Origin: Natrinema sp031626495
Lineage (GTDB): Archaea > Halobacteriota > Halobacteria > Halobacteriales > Natrialbaceae
NCBI RefSeq assembly: GCF_031626495.1
Contig: NZ_JAMQOJ010000007.1
Location: forward strand, 298,047 to 362,046
Length of the DNA stretch: 64,000 bases
Direction: 5' to 3'
Shown: piece by piece, positions 8,585 through 18,632 of the stretch
How positions within the stretch are numbered: position 1 is the first letter of the stretch
How the letters are laid out: every line of letters starts with the position of its first letter
Position numbers and translations under genes: made by a program
Notes under the pieces: generated by a model
The model's database searches: none
Told to the model about the DNA's origin: nothing
Seen by the model: the letters and a program-made list of their open reading frames with translations, nothing else

Positions 8585-11074
8585 GTGGAGCTGATTATCA
8601 CGGAGAAGGACAACGCGGCCCGCCGGATCGCCGACATCCTGAGCGGCGGGACGTACGACTCGAGTCGCGAGAACGGCGTCAACGTCTACGAGTGGGGCGG
8701 CAAGCGCTGCGTGGGGCTGTCGGGCCACGTCGTCGGCGTCGACTTCCCGTCGGAGTACTCCGACTGGCGGGACGTCGAGCCGGTCGAACTGATCGATGCG
8801 AGCGTCGAGAAGACGGCGACCCAGGAGAACATCGTCGCGACGCTGCGACTCCTCGCGCGCCGCGCGGAGCGCGTCACGATCGCGACCGACTACGACCGCG
8901 AGGGAGAGCTGATCGGCAAGGAAGCCTACGACATCGTCCGCGAGGTCGACGAGGAGGTGCCGATCCGCCGCGTGCGGTTCTCCTCGATCACGGAGAACGA
9001 GGTCCAGAACGCGTTCGACGAGCCCGACGAGTTGGACTTCGACCTCGCAGCGGCGGGCGAGGCCCGACAGATCATCGACCTCGTCTGGGGGGCCGCGCTC
9101 ACGCGCTTCCTCTCGCTCTCCGCCGGCCAATTAGGCAACGACTTCATCTCCGTCGGCCGGGTACAGTCGCCGACGCTGAAGCTGATCGTCGACCGCGAGC
9201 GCGAGATCGAGGCCTTCGACCCCGAGGACTACTGGGAGCTCTTTGCGGACCTCGCAAAGCACGAGGGCGATTCGACCCCCTTCGAAGCCCAGTACTTCTA
9301 CCGCGACGAGGACGACAACGAGGCCGAGCGAATCTGGGAGGAGGCGGTCGCCGACGAGGTCTACGACACACTCGCCGACCGCGACAGCGCGACCGTCGTC
9401 GACGTCAACCGGCGGACCCGCACCGACGCGCCACCTGAACCGTTCAACACGACCCAGTTCATCCGCGCGGCCAGCGCGATCGGCTACTCCGCGAAACGGG
9501 CGATGTCGATCGCCGAGGATCTCTACACCGCCGGCTACATCACCTACCCGCGGACCGACAACACCGTCTACCCCGACGATCTCGACCCCGAGGAGTTGCT
9601 CGACGACTTCGTCGGCCACAACACGCTCGGCGACTCGGCCGAGTCGCTGCTCGAGGCCGACGAGATCGTTCCGACGGAAGGCGACGAGGAGACGACCGAC
9701 CATCCGCCGATCCACCCGACCGGAGAGATCCCGAGCCGGGGCGACGTGAGCGACGACGAGTGGGAAGTGTTCGAACTCGTCGTCCGGCGGTTCTACGCGA
9801 CCGTCGCCGACGCCGCGAAGTGGGAACACCTCAAAGTCGTCGCCGAGGTCGACGACTACCGGCTCAAGGCCAACGGCAAGCGGCTGGTCGAGCCCGGCTA
9901 TCACGACGTCTATCCGTACTTCTCCACGACGGAGAACTACGTCCCCGACGTGGACGAGGGCGAGGAGCTGGCGCTTTCCGACGTCGAACTCGAGGCCAAG
10001 CAGACCCAGCCGCCGCGCAGATACGGCCAGTCGCGGCTCATCGAGACGATGGAGGAGATGGGGATCGGAACGAAGTCGACCCGCCACAATACCTTAGAGA
10101 AGCTCTACGACCGGGGCTACATCGAAGGCGATCCGCCGCGGCCGACGAAGCTCGCGATGGCAGTCGTCGACGCGGCCGAGAACTACGCCGACCGCGTCGT
10201 CAGCGAGGAGATGACGGCCCAGCTCGAGGCCGACATGGACGCCATCGCCAGCGGCGAGGCCGACCTGTCGGAGGTGACCGACGAGTCCCGGGAGATGCTC
10301 GAGGACATCTTCGCGAGTTTGGCCGATTCCCGCGAGGAGATCGGCGACCACCTCAAGAAGTCGCTGAAAGACGACAAGCGACTCGGGCCGTGTCCCGAGT
10401 GCGGCGAGGACCTGCTCGTGCGCCGGAGCCGCCACGGCTCCTACTTCATCGGCTGTGACGGCTACCCCGACTGCGAGTACACCCTGCCGCTGCCCTCGAC
10501 GGGGAAACCGCTGATCCTCGAGACCGAGTGCGAGGACCACGGCCTGAACGAGGTCAAGATGCTCGCTGGCCGGCAGACGTTCGTCCACGGCTGTCCGCTC
10601 TGCAAGGCCGAGGACGCCGGCGAGGGGCCGATCATCGGCGACTGTCCCGAGTGCGGTGAGGAACACGGGGGCGAACTCGCGATCAAGACCCTCCAGAGCG
10701 GCTCCCGGCTGGTGGGCTGTACGCGCTATCCCGACTGCGAGTACTCGCTGCCCCTGCCCCGACGCGGCGAGATCGAGGTCACCGACGAGTACTGCGACGA
10801 GCACGACCTGCCCGAACTCGTCGTCCATAGCGGCGACGAGCCGTGGGAGCTCGGCTGTCCGATCTGCAACTACCAGGAGTTCCAGGCCCGCGAGAGCGAG
10901 TCGGGCTCCGATCTCGAGGCGCTCGACGGCGTCGGAGCGAAGACCGTGGAAAAGCTGGCTGCGGCGGGGATCGAGGACCTCGAGGACCTGACCGAGGCCG
11001 ATCCCGACGCCGTCGCGGACGACGTCGACGGTATCAGCGCCGATCGCGTCCGGAGTTGGCAGGCGAAGGCCTAG
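8585..11074 (+). CDS. topA: DNA topoisomerase I (type IA)
   Basis: This 829-residue enzyme relaxes negative supercoils. The Toprim domain starts at residue 1 (MELIITEKDNAARRIADIL) and includes IATDYDREGELIGKEA with the acidic metal ligands. The active-site tyrosine is in GYITYPRTDNTVYP (about residues 317-330), and HPPIHPT follows. The C-terminal third has several CPxCG zinc ribbons (for example LGPCPECGEDLLVRRS and IGDCPECGEEHGG) and ends with a helix-hairpin-helix segment (LEALDGVGAKTVEKLAAAGIEDLEDL). Translation starts at GTG 8585. Its TAG stop overlaps the stop of the convergent permease gene. Confidence 0.95.
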   Translation: MELIITEKDNAARRIADILSGGTYDSSRENGVNVYEWGGKRCVGLSGHVVGVDFPSEYSDWRDVEPVELIDASVEKTATQENIVATLRLLARRAERVTIATDYDREGELIGKEAYDIVREVDEEVPIRRVRFSSITENEVQNAFDEPDELDFDLAAAGEARQIIDLVWGAALTRFLSLSAGQLGNDFISVGRVQSPTLKLIVDREREIEAFDPEDYWELFADLAKHEGDSTPFEAQYFYRDEDDNEAERIWEEAVADEVYDTLADRDSATVVDVNRRTRTDAPPEPFNTTQFIRAASAIGYSAKRAMSIAEDLYTAGYITYPRTDNTVYPDDLDPEELLDDFVGHNTLGDSAESLLEADEIVPTEGDEETTDHPPIHPTGEIPSRGDVSDDEWEVFELVVRRFYATVADAAKWEHLKVVAEVDDYRLKANGKRLVEPGYHDVYPYFSTTENYVPDVDEGEELALSDVELEAKQTQPPRRYGQSRLIETMEEMGIGTKSTRHNTLEKLYDRGYIEGDPPRPTKLAMAVVDAAENYADRVVSEEMTAQLEADMDAIASGEADLSEVTDESREMLEDIFASLADSREEIGDHLKKSLKDDKRLGPCPECGEDLLVRRSRHGSYFIGCDGYPDCEYTLPLPSTGKPLILETECEDHGLNEVKMLAGRQTFVHGCPLCKAEDAGEGPIIGDCPECGEEHGGELAIKTLQSGSRLVGCTRYPDCEYSLPLPRRGEIEVTDEYCDEHDLPELVVHSGDEPWELGCPICNYQEFQARESESGSDLEALDGVGAKTVEKLAAAGIEDLEDLTEADPDAVADDVDGISADRVRSWQAKA

Positions 11075-12447
11075 ACTCGATTCTCCATCTGTTGTACACC
11101 CTCGGAGAGCGTCTGGCGTTTGAAGTACATCGCTTCGACCGCGAAGACCGCCACGGCGATGACGACGACCAGCCAGAAGACGGCGGGAAGCTGCGAGTAG
11201 AGGTACCACGTCAGCATCACGAAGAACGCGGCCGAGCCGATCGCGCCGAGCACCGGCGGAATCGGATTGACGTCGACCTCGTCGGAGTCGCGCACCGACA
11301 ACGCCAGCACGCTCATCGCGCCGAAGACGACGATGAAGGCCAGCGAGGCGAACTCCACGACGGCCTCGAGGCTGCCGAGGACGGTGAAGGCGGCCGTCAA
11401 AAGGCCGATGACGATCACGGTTCGCTTCGGGGCGGCGTCTGCGTCCGGATCGCCCATCTCGTGGGGGAGGATGTCGTCGCCGATCAGGTTCTTCGCGAAG
11501 ATGGACTCGCTGAACAGCGTCGAGTTGATCGCGCTGGCCGTCGAGATGAGGCCGGCGATCCCGACGGCGAGCGCGAGCCACTTCGAGATGAGCAGGGCGC
11601 CGTAGAGCAGCGCCGGCTCGGGCTGGGCGGCGATCACCTCCTCGGGCAGCAGCGTCGTGATCACGAACCCGACGAGGATGTAGATGATCGCCGCGATCGG
11701 GATCGAGATGAACACGCCCTTCCCGAGGGTCTCGTCCGGATCGTCGAACTGTTCCTGATCGTAGAACAGCAGCTGCCAGCCCTCGAAGGAAACGAAGCCC
11801 ACCGAGGCGGCGATGACGGGATTGAGCCCGAGTTCGGCGAGGCCGGACTGTAACTGGAAGTTCGCCGCACCGTACCAGAGCCCGATGAGGCCGAACACTG
11901 CGATGATCCCCGCCTGGACGAACACCAGATACCGTTCGACCGCCGCCGACGAGCCCGCGCCCAAGAGGTTCAATCCCACGAAGAGAGCGAGGATGCCGAC
12001 CGAGAGGAACTGCCGGACCGGCAGCCCCCAGACGTATTCGACCCCGATCAGCATCCGGCCGTACATTCCGAACGCGTAGGCGTACATCGCCATCGTCCCG
12101 ATGTAGCCGACGACGAGCGTCCAGCCGACCACGCCCGCCACGGTCGATCGCCCCGTGAGTTCCTCGATGTACGTGACCGAGCCGCCGTTGCTGTCGGTCG
12201 CGTCGTTCAACTTGATATAGGAGTATGCACAGCAGAAGACGACGACGGTCGCCAGGGAGTAGGCGAACCACGTCAGGATCCCCGCGGCGGCGACGACGAT
12301 GCCGATCGCCGCGTAAATGCCGCCGCCGACGATGCCGCCCACGCCCAGCGCGACCGCCGTTCCGACGCCGAACCCGCCGCTCTCATCCCCGTCGCCGCCG
12401 TCACCACTTCCACCGCCGTTCTCGCCGCCGTTTCCGTTCGAACTCAT
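11071..12447 (-). CDS. APC family amino acid permease
   Basis: This 458-residue protein has a Gly/Glu/Asp-rich cytoplasmic start of about 25 residues, then GVGTAVALGVGGIVGGGIYAAIG, the glycine-rich helix 1 that binds the amino acid in APC transporters. About twelve membrane helices follow. Its ATG overlaps the TGA of the upstream solute-binding protein gene (ATGA, 12444-12447), so the two are almost certainly translated together. That pairing is odd, because solute-binding lipoproteins normally feed ABC transporters. The substrate is probably an amino acid or related amine (inference). Confidence 0.88.
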   Translation of the reverse strand: MSSNGNGGENGGGSGDGGDGDESGGFGVGTAVALGVGGIVGGGIYAAIGIVVAAAGILTWFAYSLATVVVFCCAYSYIKLNDATDSNGGSVTYIEELTGRSTVAGVVGWTLVVGYIGTMAMYAYAFGMYGRMLIGVEYVWGLPVRQFLSVGILALFVGLNLLGAGSSAAVERYLVFVQAGIIAVFGLIGLWYGAANFQLQSGLAELGLNPVIAASVGFVSFEGWQLLFYDQEQFDDPDETLGKGVFISIPIAAIIYILVGFVITTLLPEEVIAAQPEPALLYGALLISKWLALAVGIAGLISTASAINSTLFSESIFAKNLIGDDILPHEMGDPDADAAPKRTVIVIGLLTAAFTVLGSLEAVVEFASLAFIVVFGAMSVLALSVRDSDEVDVNPIPPVLGAIGSAAFFVMLTWYLYSQLPAVFWLVVVIAVAVFAVEAMYFKRQTLSEGVQQMENRV

Positions 12448-14039
12448 GAGTCCGACCTCACTCTGGCGACCTCGTCACCCGCTGCGAGCCGTGGATTGAC
12501 CTTCGCGATCGGATGAACGCGGAAGTTCTCGAGGCCCGCGTCCACGGCGAAACTGTTCTCGAACGAGCAGATCGGGAGGCAGACCCGATCCTCGAGCAGC
12601 CGCGTGATCGCAGCCTCGTAGAGCCGTCGTCGGCGCTCGCGGTTCGTCGTCTCTCGGGCCGCCGAGAGCCGCTCCATGACCGCGTCCTCGCGGTAAAAGG
12701 TCCCGTTGGTCACGCCGGCCGCGTTCTCGTGAAACGCCGGATAGAGGTGCGAGTCCGGATCGGGCGTGCCGCTGATCTCGCCGACGAACACCGAGTAGTC
12801 GCGCTCGGAGCCGGAGACGTACCGCTCGAGGAACGACGTCTCGGGCACGGAGACGACGAGCGCGCCGCGGCTGGCGTCTCTGAGGCCGCCGGCCAGCGCC
12901 TCGCCGAACTCCTTGTGTTTCGGATCCATCGAGGTGAGGATGCGGAGTTGGCCGCTCGCCGCGTCGGCCTCGCGGAACAACTGACGGGCGCGTTCGGTGT
13001 TCTTCTCGTTGGCGAGCGCCGCCCACTCCTCGGTCGGCATGTCCCACTCGTCCGCGACCTGTGGGGGTAGCGGTCCGTACTGCCGCTGTCCCATCGGTTC
13101 GACGAACTCCGAGACCGCCTTCTCGAGGTCGATGCAGTAGCTGATCGCCTCCCGTACCTTGGGGTCGGTCGTCGGCCCCTCGTTCAGGTTGAATCCGAAG
13201 TAAAACGACGTGTACCCCCGTCGGCGCTTCACCGACGCGTTCGCGACGTCGCTGACGTGAGCGACGATCGTCGGCGAGACCGGCTCGATGGCGTCGTTGC
13301 GGTTCGTCCGCAGGCTCGACAGCTGTGTCATCGGGAACTCGACGTACGCCACCGTGAGCCGTCCGATCGCGGGCGTCGGCTCGTCCCAGTAGTCGTCCCA
13401 GCGGCGCAGCGTGGCCTTCTTCTCCTCGCTGAACGACACCGCCTCGAACGGACCGGCGCCGATCGGATCGGTCGCGAACGCCTCCGGATCGTCCTCCCGC
13501 TCCTGTCGAGGGACGATCGGCTGCGTGAGCGCGTGCTCGAGCGCCGGATACGGCTCCGCGAGCGTGAATCGAACGGTGCGCTCGTCGACGGCCTCGACCG
13601 AGTCGAACGGGCTCACCCGCCACGCCGTCGGCGCGTCCTCCTCGAGCGGCGCGGTAAACGAGTAGACCACGTCGTCGGCGACCACCTCGCGGTCGTTGTG
13701 GAACCGCGCACTGTCCTCGAGTTCGACGACGACCTCGCGGCGATCGTTCTCGAATTGGGGCTCGCCGGCCGCGAGTTTGGGAACGGTATCGATCCCCTCG
13801 CCGTACTCGTAGAGGCCGTCGAACACCCGTCCGATCGCCTGCTCGGAGCCGATTGATATCGCGTCGAACGGATCGAGCGTGATCGGCGGGCGGAGCGTTC
13901 CGACGCGAAACGTCGGATCAGGGCCGGTCCCGAGCGTCGTCGAACAGCCAGCGAGCGCCGCCGAACTCGCGCCACTAACGGCGGCGAGCAGTTCCCGTCG
14001 CGTCGCCCCGTCCGACCGCGCGTTCGTTCCGTCGGCCAT
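12444..14039 (-). CDS. Extracytoplasmic solute-binding lipoprotein, family 5 (dipeptide/oligopeptide type)
   Basis: This 531-residue protein starts with a twin-arginine-like region (ATRRELLAAVSGASSAALAGCSTT) whose LAGC is a lipobox, so it should be exported by Tat and lipid-anchored. The mature part has the SBP_bac_5 pattern: IGSEQAIGRVFDGLYEYGEG, then EPQFENDRREVVVELEDSARFHNDREVVADDVVYSF. Proteins of this family capture peptides, nickel complexes or sugars for ABC permeases. No ABC permease or ATPase gene is nearby; instead an APC permease follows with a 4-nt overlap. A divergent 256-nt gap separates it from the HEAT-repeat gene. Confidence 0.88.
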   Translation of the reverse strand: MADGTNARSDGATRRELLAAVSGASSAALAGCSTTLGTGPDPTFRVGTLRPPITLDPFDAISIGSEQAIGRVFDGLYEYGEGIDTVPKLAAGEPQFENDRREVVVELEDSARFHNDREVVADDVVYSFTAPLEEDAPTAWRVSPFDSVEAVDERTVRFTLAEPYPALEHALTQPIVPRQEREDDPEAFATDPIGAGPFEAVSFSEEKKATLRRWDDYWDEPTPAIGRLTVAYVEFPMTQLSSLRTNRNDAIEPVSPTIVAHVSDVANASVKRRRGYTSFYFGFNLNEGPTTDPKVREAISYCIDLEKAVSEFVEPMGQRQYGPLPPQVADEWDMPTEEWAALANEKNTERARQLFREADAASGQLRILTSMDPKHKEFGEALAGGLRDASRGALVVSVPETSFLERYVSGSERDYSVFVGEISGTPDPDSHLYPAFHENAAGVTNGTFYREDAVMERLSAARETTNRERRRRLYEAAITRLLEDRVCLPICSFENSFAVDAGLENFRVHPIAKVNPRLAAGDEVARVRSDS

Positions 14040-14295
14040 ACGTTTCAGATCAACGTGATTGTCTCCGTCTCCCTCATAATTGACTCGGAGCGAGTACTCC
14101 GTCCGCGTTCGGAGCGAATCGTGTACGCTGTCGAGACGAATGAGATTAGGCGACCGGCCTGCGTCTGATGGGACGGGGCTCGCGCCCGTCTGCCGGCCGA
14201 TCTGACGTTGCCGGGCGTAGGATTAACTGACTGTATCTGGAGGTGCAGTTATCAATACGACGGCGTGCGCTACGAGCACGCGTCGTGGAGCCACC

Positions 14296-17200
14296 ATGTC
14301 AGAATCGAACGAGATCACGGACGGACCGGGGGACGGACACGACGGGCTCGAGGTCACCGTCGGAATCGAGCGACTCGAGGACTTTCTGTCGGCCGAGGAC
14401 CCCGCTGTCAGGGAGTACGCGGCCGAGACGCTGGCCGACGAGGCTGCGAACAGGCCGGCCGACGTGCGCTCGGCCGTCCCGTCGCTAACCGACCGGCTCG
14501 AGGACGAGCCGGCGGTCCGGGCGCACGCAGTCGCGGCGCTGTCGGCCGTTGCGGCCGTCTATCCCGAATCGACACGGGACGGCGTGCCGTCGCTGACCGA
14601 TCGGCTCGAGGGATCGACCGACGTCCGGACCGACGCGGCCGACGCGCTGGCGTCGATCGCCGCGGCCGAACCAGCCGCAGTCGCCGATTCGGCGACGGAT
14701 CTCGCGGACTACGTCACCGACGACGAGGAGCGAGTGCGGATCCGAACGACGGACGCGCTGGCCTCGATCGCCGACGCAGCACCCGAACGAGTCGTTCCGG
14801 TCGCCGACGAGGTCGCGGCGGCGACCGATGACGGGACCGTCGCGGTCCGGGAGAACGCGACGGCGATCCTGGCGGCCGTCGCGTCGTCGGATCCCGACGC
14901 CGCCGTCGACGCCCTCCCCGCGCTCGAGGATCGACTCGAGGACGAACCGGCCGTCAGGAAACACGCTGCGCGAGCGATCCACGCCGTCGCGGCCGACCGT
15001 CCGTCGGCCGTCGCACCGTCGGTCGATGCGATCGCGGCGGGGCTCGACGACGACCACGACGACGTTCGAACCGATGCGGCAGCAGCGCTGGCGGCAGTCG
15101 CCGCGGCCGATCCGGACGCCGTCAACGAGGTCGTCGACGCGCTGGCCGCGACCCTCGCGGACGAGCCGGCGGTTCGCACCGAGACCGTCCGCGCGCTCCG
15201 CGACTGTGCCGAGGCGACGCCCGATGCGGTCGTGCCGGCCGTCGACGCGCTCGTCGACCGACTCGAGGACCCGCTCGAGACCGTCCGAACGCGTGCGGCC
15301 GAGACGCTCGCGACGCTGGCGGCGGCGCGGCCCGGCGCGGTCGACGTCGCCGTCGAACCGCTCGCCCGCAGACTGGGCCGCGACGAGCCGAGCGTTCGAA
15401 GCCGGGGCGTGGAAGCCATCGCCGCCGTCGCGGCGGCCGTTCCCGACGCGGTCACCCCCGTGGTCGCCGACCTCGCTTGCGTTCTCGACGACGAGGACGA
15501 CGGCGTTCGGCTCGAGGCCGTCCGCGCCATCGCGGCCGTCGCGGCGGCCGATCCGGCGTCGATTCGCCCCGTGGTATCTCGGCTCGCCGACCGACTCGAC
15601 GACCCCCACGAGTCGGTCCGCCACCGCGCGGCCGACGCGCTGGGCGTACTCGCGCTCGAGGACGCCGACGATCGGGAGACCGTCGCCGCGCTGGTCGACC
15701 GTCTCGAGGGGGACGACGAGTGGCTTCGCGGCGATGCGGCCCGCAGACTGGCCGACGTCGGGGAATCGCGGACCGCGGACGCGCATCCGGCGATCGGGGC
15801 GCTGGGTCGGCGACTCGAGGGCGAGCGCGCGGCGGTACGGCGGGCGGCCGCCCGCGATCTCCTTTCGATCGCAGACGAGACGCCGCGTGCCGTCCGCGCG
15901 GTCGTTCCGGCGCTCGGTGATCGGCTCGCCGACGACGACGCGAGCGTCAGGAACAACGCGGCGCTCGCGCTCGAGCGGATCGCCGAGAGCGCACCGGACG
16001 AGGTCCGACCGGCGCTTCCGGGGCTGTTCGGAGCACTCGACGACCCGGACCGCAGCGTTCGCGGGACCGTCCGCGAGACGCTCGCCTCGGTTGCCCCCGA
16101 CGCGCCGGACGACCGTCGGCCGGCGGTCGCGCTGGCCGTCGACGAAACCGACGCCGACGACGAGGCGGTCCGCGTCGCGTCCTGCGAGGCGCTGGCCGTC
16201 CTCGGCCTCGAGACCGGCGGGGAAACCGAGGCCGCCGTCGGGGCCCTCTGTGACGTTCTCGTCGACCCCATCCCAGCGGTCCGCGCGGCAGCCCTCGACG
16301 CGCTCGAGGCGCTGCTCGGGGCCGACGCAGGGACGGAGCCGACCCCGTTCGCGGTCCTCGAGGCGGTCCTGACGGCCGGTGACGAGCGCGCGGCAGCGGT
16401 GGCCGCGGCGCTGGCGGACGTCGCCAGAACGGACCCGGAACTGATCGGCGCCGCCGAACCGACGTTGATCGATCGGCTGGGAGCCGCCGACGGCGGCGAA
16501 CGACGGTCGCTGGCGCGTGCACTGGCGACCGCGCTCGCGGAAACGGACCGGGAGTCGGTTACGGAGCGACTGTGCGAGGGCCTCGAGTCGGGCGGCCTCG
16601 ACCCGGTCGACCGCGCAGCGACCGCGGGCGAGATCGCGCGGCTGGCGGCCGCCGAGCCCGACGATGCGGCGACGGCGCGGGATCGCCTGACCGACCTCCT
16701 CCACGACGACCAGACGGCGGTCCGTGGATACGCGGCCCTCGCGCTCGGGACGCTCGCGATGACCGGCCGAGACGACGGCTCCGCGATCGGAGACGGACTC
16801 GAGGCGGTCGACGATCGGTCGTTCGACGCCGCATCGATCGTCGCCGGCGGCGAGACACCGAGCGACATCGATGGGATCAACAGCCGACTCACCGGCATGG
16901 GCCAGCGCCTCGAGGACAGTGGCGACGAGCCGTGGGCCGCCGGGCTGGCGGTCCTCGCGCTTTCGGTCCTCGCGGACCAGTCCAGGCGCCTGCGTCCGAC
17001 CGGCCTCTCGAAGATCGCGGTGGGGCTCACCGACGAGAGCGCAGTCGTGCGAGCTACAGCGGGACGAACGCTCGCGACGATGGGCGACGACGATCCGAGC
17101 GGGTTCGACGCGGTGACGAGCGACCTGTGCGGGGCGCTGTCCGATCCGGACGCCGACGTTCGGGCCACCGCCGGAGCCGCGCTGGCCGAAGTCGCCGAAG

Positions 17201-18513
17201 TGGAGGGACTCGAGGGCGACCTCGACGCCATCGCAGCCGCACTCCGCCCGCGCCTCGCGGATCCCGACGCGCGCGTCAGGGCGGCCGCAGTCCGGACGCT
17301 GACGACGATCGAGGCCGTCGACGCGCTGCCCGCGGTCCGGCCGCTGGTCGACGACCCCGTCCCATCGGTTTCGGGCGCGGCGACGACCGCCACGGAACGC
17401 CTCGAGCACGTTCGTGACCGCGACGGGGCCGTCGATCGGGACTGGCCGATGGCCGGAACGGATCCGGCGCGAACCGGTCACGTCGCGGACGGAGAGTCGC
17501 TCGGCGGCCGACCGACGACGCAGTGGCGCGTCGAGACGGCCGGAGCCGTCGCGGCCCCACCCGCGCTGGTCGGCGACACCGCTTTCGTTGCGAGCGAGGA
17601 CGGCCGCGTCGCCGCGCTGTCGCTCGAGGACGGCAGCGAGCGCTGGGGCGTCGAAACCGACGGCGCCGTCGAGACGACCCCGGCCGTGGTCGAGGACACC
17701 GTCTACGTCGGGACCGAGAACGGGGTCGACGCGCTCGCGGCCGACACGGGCGAGCGAGACTGGCGCTATCCGATCGAGGGCGGCGTTCGAACGCCACCGA
17801 TCGTCGCCGACGGGACGGTTTCCGTCGCCGGCGACTCACTCCACGCGATCGATGCCGAGACTGGACAGGCGATCTGGACTGTCCCGCTCGAGGGCGTGGT
17901 CGCCGGAATCGCCGCTACCGATGGCGTCGTTTACGTCGCCTGTGAGAACCGCGTGATCGCGCTCGCGGCCGGCGACGGACGCCGGCGCTGGGAGGCCGCG
18001 CTCGAGGGCAACGGTGAGGCGCACACGCCGCCGGCGGTCGGGGACGAATGCGTCTACGTCGGCTGTGGCGACGCGCTCCTCGCGCTGTCGACAGCCGACG
18101 GCTCGTGTCGGTTCCGGTTCGAGACCGGCGATCGAATCGCTGCATCGCCGGCCGTCGCGGACGGGCACGTCTACGTCGCCAGCGCGGACGGGAGCGTCTA
18201 CGCGGTCGATGGGGCCACGGCCGCCGAGCGCTGGCGCCTCGCCGTCGGCGAGGCGGCCACAGATCCGGTCGTCGTTGGCGACACCGTCTATCTCGGCACC
18301 GCCGACGGGCGTATCCGCGCGCTCTCGACCGCTGACGGGTCGCCGCGATGGACGCTCGAGTCGACTGCCGTCGGCCGGACGGCATCGATCGCGGCCGCGA
18401 ACGGACGGCTCTGTCTCGGCGGAACGGGCGGACTCGCGGCGATCGGGGACGCCTCGTCGTGGACGGACTCAGTCTCGGGGCTGTTCGACCGCTTCGGAAA
18501 CGGGGCTCCCTGA
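14296..18513 (+). CDS. HEAT-repeat protein with C-terminal PQQ-type beta-propeller
   Basis: This 1405-residue protein is built of about 25 HEAT-like repeats (roughly residues 15-1040; unit near 38-40 residues, for example PSLTDRLEDEPAVRAHAVAAL), followed by a PQQ-like propeller (about 1050-1400). The propeller opens with DWPMAGTDPARTGHV and has blades such as VYVGTENGVDALAADTGERDWRY. It has no signal peptide, so it is probably cytoplasmic. HEAT solenoids usually act as protein scaffolds, and such propellers often bind no cofactor, as in BamB. The composition is extremely Ala/Asp/Val-rich. It stands alone. I do not know a described function for this fusion. Confidence 0.88.
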   Translation: MSESNEITDGPGDGHDGLEVTVGIERLEDFLSAEDPAVREYAAETLADEAANRPADVRSAVPSLTDRLEDEPAVRAHAVAALSAVAAVYPESTRDGVPSLTDRLEGSTDVRTDAADALASIAAAEPAAVADSATDLADYVTDDEERVRIRTTDALASIADAAPERVVPVADEVAAATDDGTVAVRENATAILAAVASSDPDAAVDALPALEDRLEDEPAVRKHAARAIHAVAADRPSAVAPSVDAIAAGLDDDHDDVRTDAAAALAAVAAADPDAVNEVVDALAATLADEPAVRTETVRALRDCAEATPDAVVPAVDALVDRLEDPLETVRTRAAETLATLAAARPGAVDVAVEPLARRLGRDEPSVRSRGVEAIAAVAAAVPDAVTPVVADLACVLDDEDDGVRLEAVRAIAAVAAADPASIRPVVSRLADRLDDPHESVRHRAADALGVLALEDADDRETVAALVDRLEGDDEWLRGDAARRLADVGESRTADAHPAIGALGRRLEGERAAVRRAAARDLLSIADETPRAVRAVVPALGDRLADDDASVRNNAALALERIAESAPDEVRPALPGLFGALDDPDRSVRGTVRETLASVAPDAPDDRRPAVALAVDETDADDEAVRVASCEALAVLGLETGGETEAAVGALCDVLVDPIPAVRAAALDALEALLGADAGTEPTPFAVLEAVLTAGDERAAAVAAALADVARTDPELIGAAEPTLIDRLGAADGGERRSLARALATALAETDRESVTERLCEGLESGGLDPVDRAATAGEIARLAAAEPDDAATARDRLTDLLHDDQTAVRGYAALALGTLAMTGRDDGSAIGDGLEAVDDRSFDAASIVAGGETPSDIDGINSRLTGMGQRLEDSGDEPWAAGLAVLALSVLADQSRRLRPTGLSKIAVGLTDESAVVRATAGRTLATMGDDDPSGFDAVTSDLCGALSDPDADVRATAGAALAEVAEVEGLEGDLDAIAAALRPRLADPDARVRAAAVRTLTTIEAVDALPAVRPLVDDPVPSVSGAATTATERLEHVRDRDGAVDRDWPMAGTDPARTGHVADGESLGGRPTTQWRVETAGAVAAPPALVGDTAFVASEDGRVAALSLEDGSERWGVETDGAVETTPAVVEDTVYVGTENGVDALAADTGERDWRYPIEGGVRTPPIVADGTVSVAGDSLHAIDAETGQAIWTVPLEGVVAGIAATDGVVYVACENRVIALAAGDGRRRWEAALEGNGEAHTPPAVGDECVYVGCGDALLALSTADGSCRFRFETGDRIAASPAVADGHVYVASADGSVYAVDGATAAERWRLAVGEAATDPVVVGDTVYLGTADGRIRALSTADGSPRWTLESTAVGRTASIAAANGRLCLGGTGGLAAIGDASSWTDSVSGLFDRFGNGAP

Positions 18514-18632
18514 CGTCGCGGTTCCGTTCCGACACGTTCGACGATCGGCGGCGGATATCGGCTTCCGGGATTTCCCCGGCTGCCGCGAGCGAACGAACCG
18601 CTTATCCGACGATTCGTGGAAAGGCCGAACAC

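Noticed and set aside
10094..12271. A 725-codon open frame on the minus strand
   Set aside because: It spans topA antisense and a wrong frame of the permease, with Arg-rich sequence and no family.
14485..17481. A 998-codon open frame on the minus strand
   Set aside because: It is antisense to the HEAT-repeat gene. It is Arg/Gly-rich with no domain and arises from the GC-rich third positions of the true gene.
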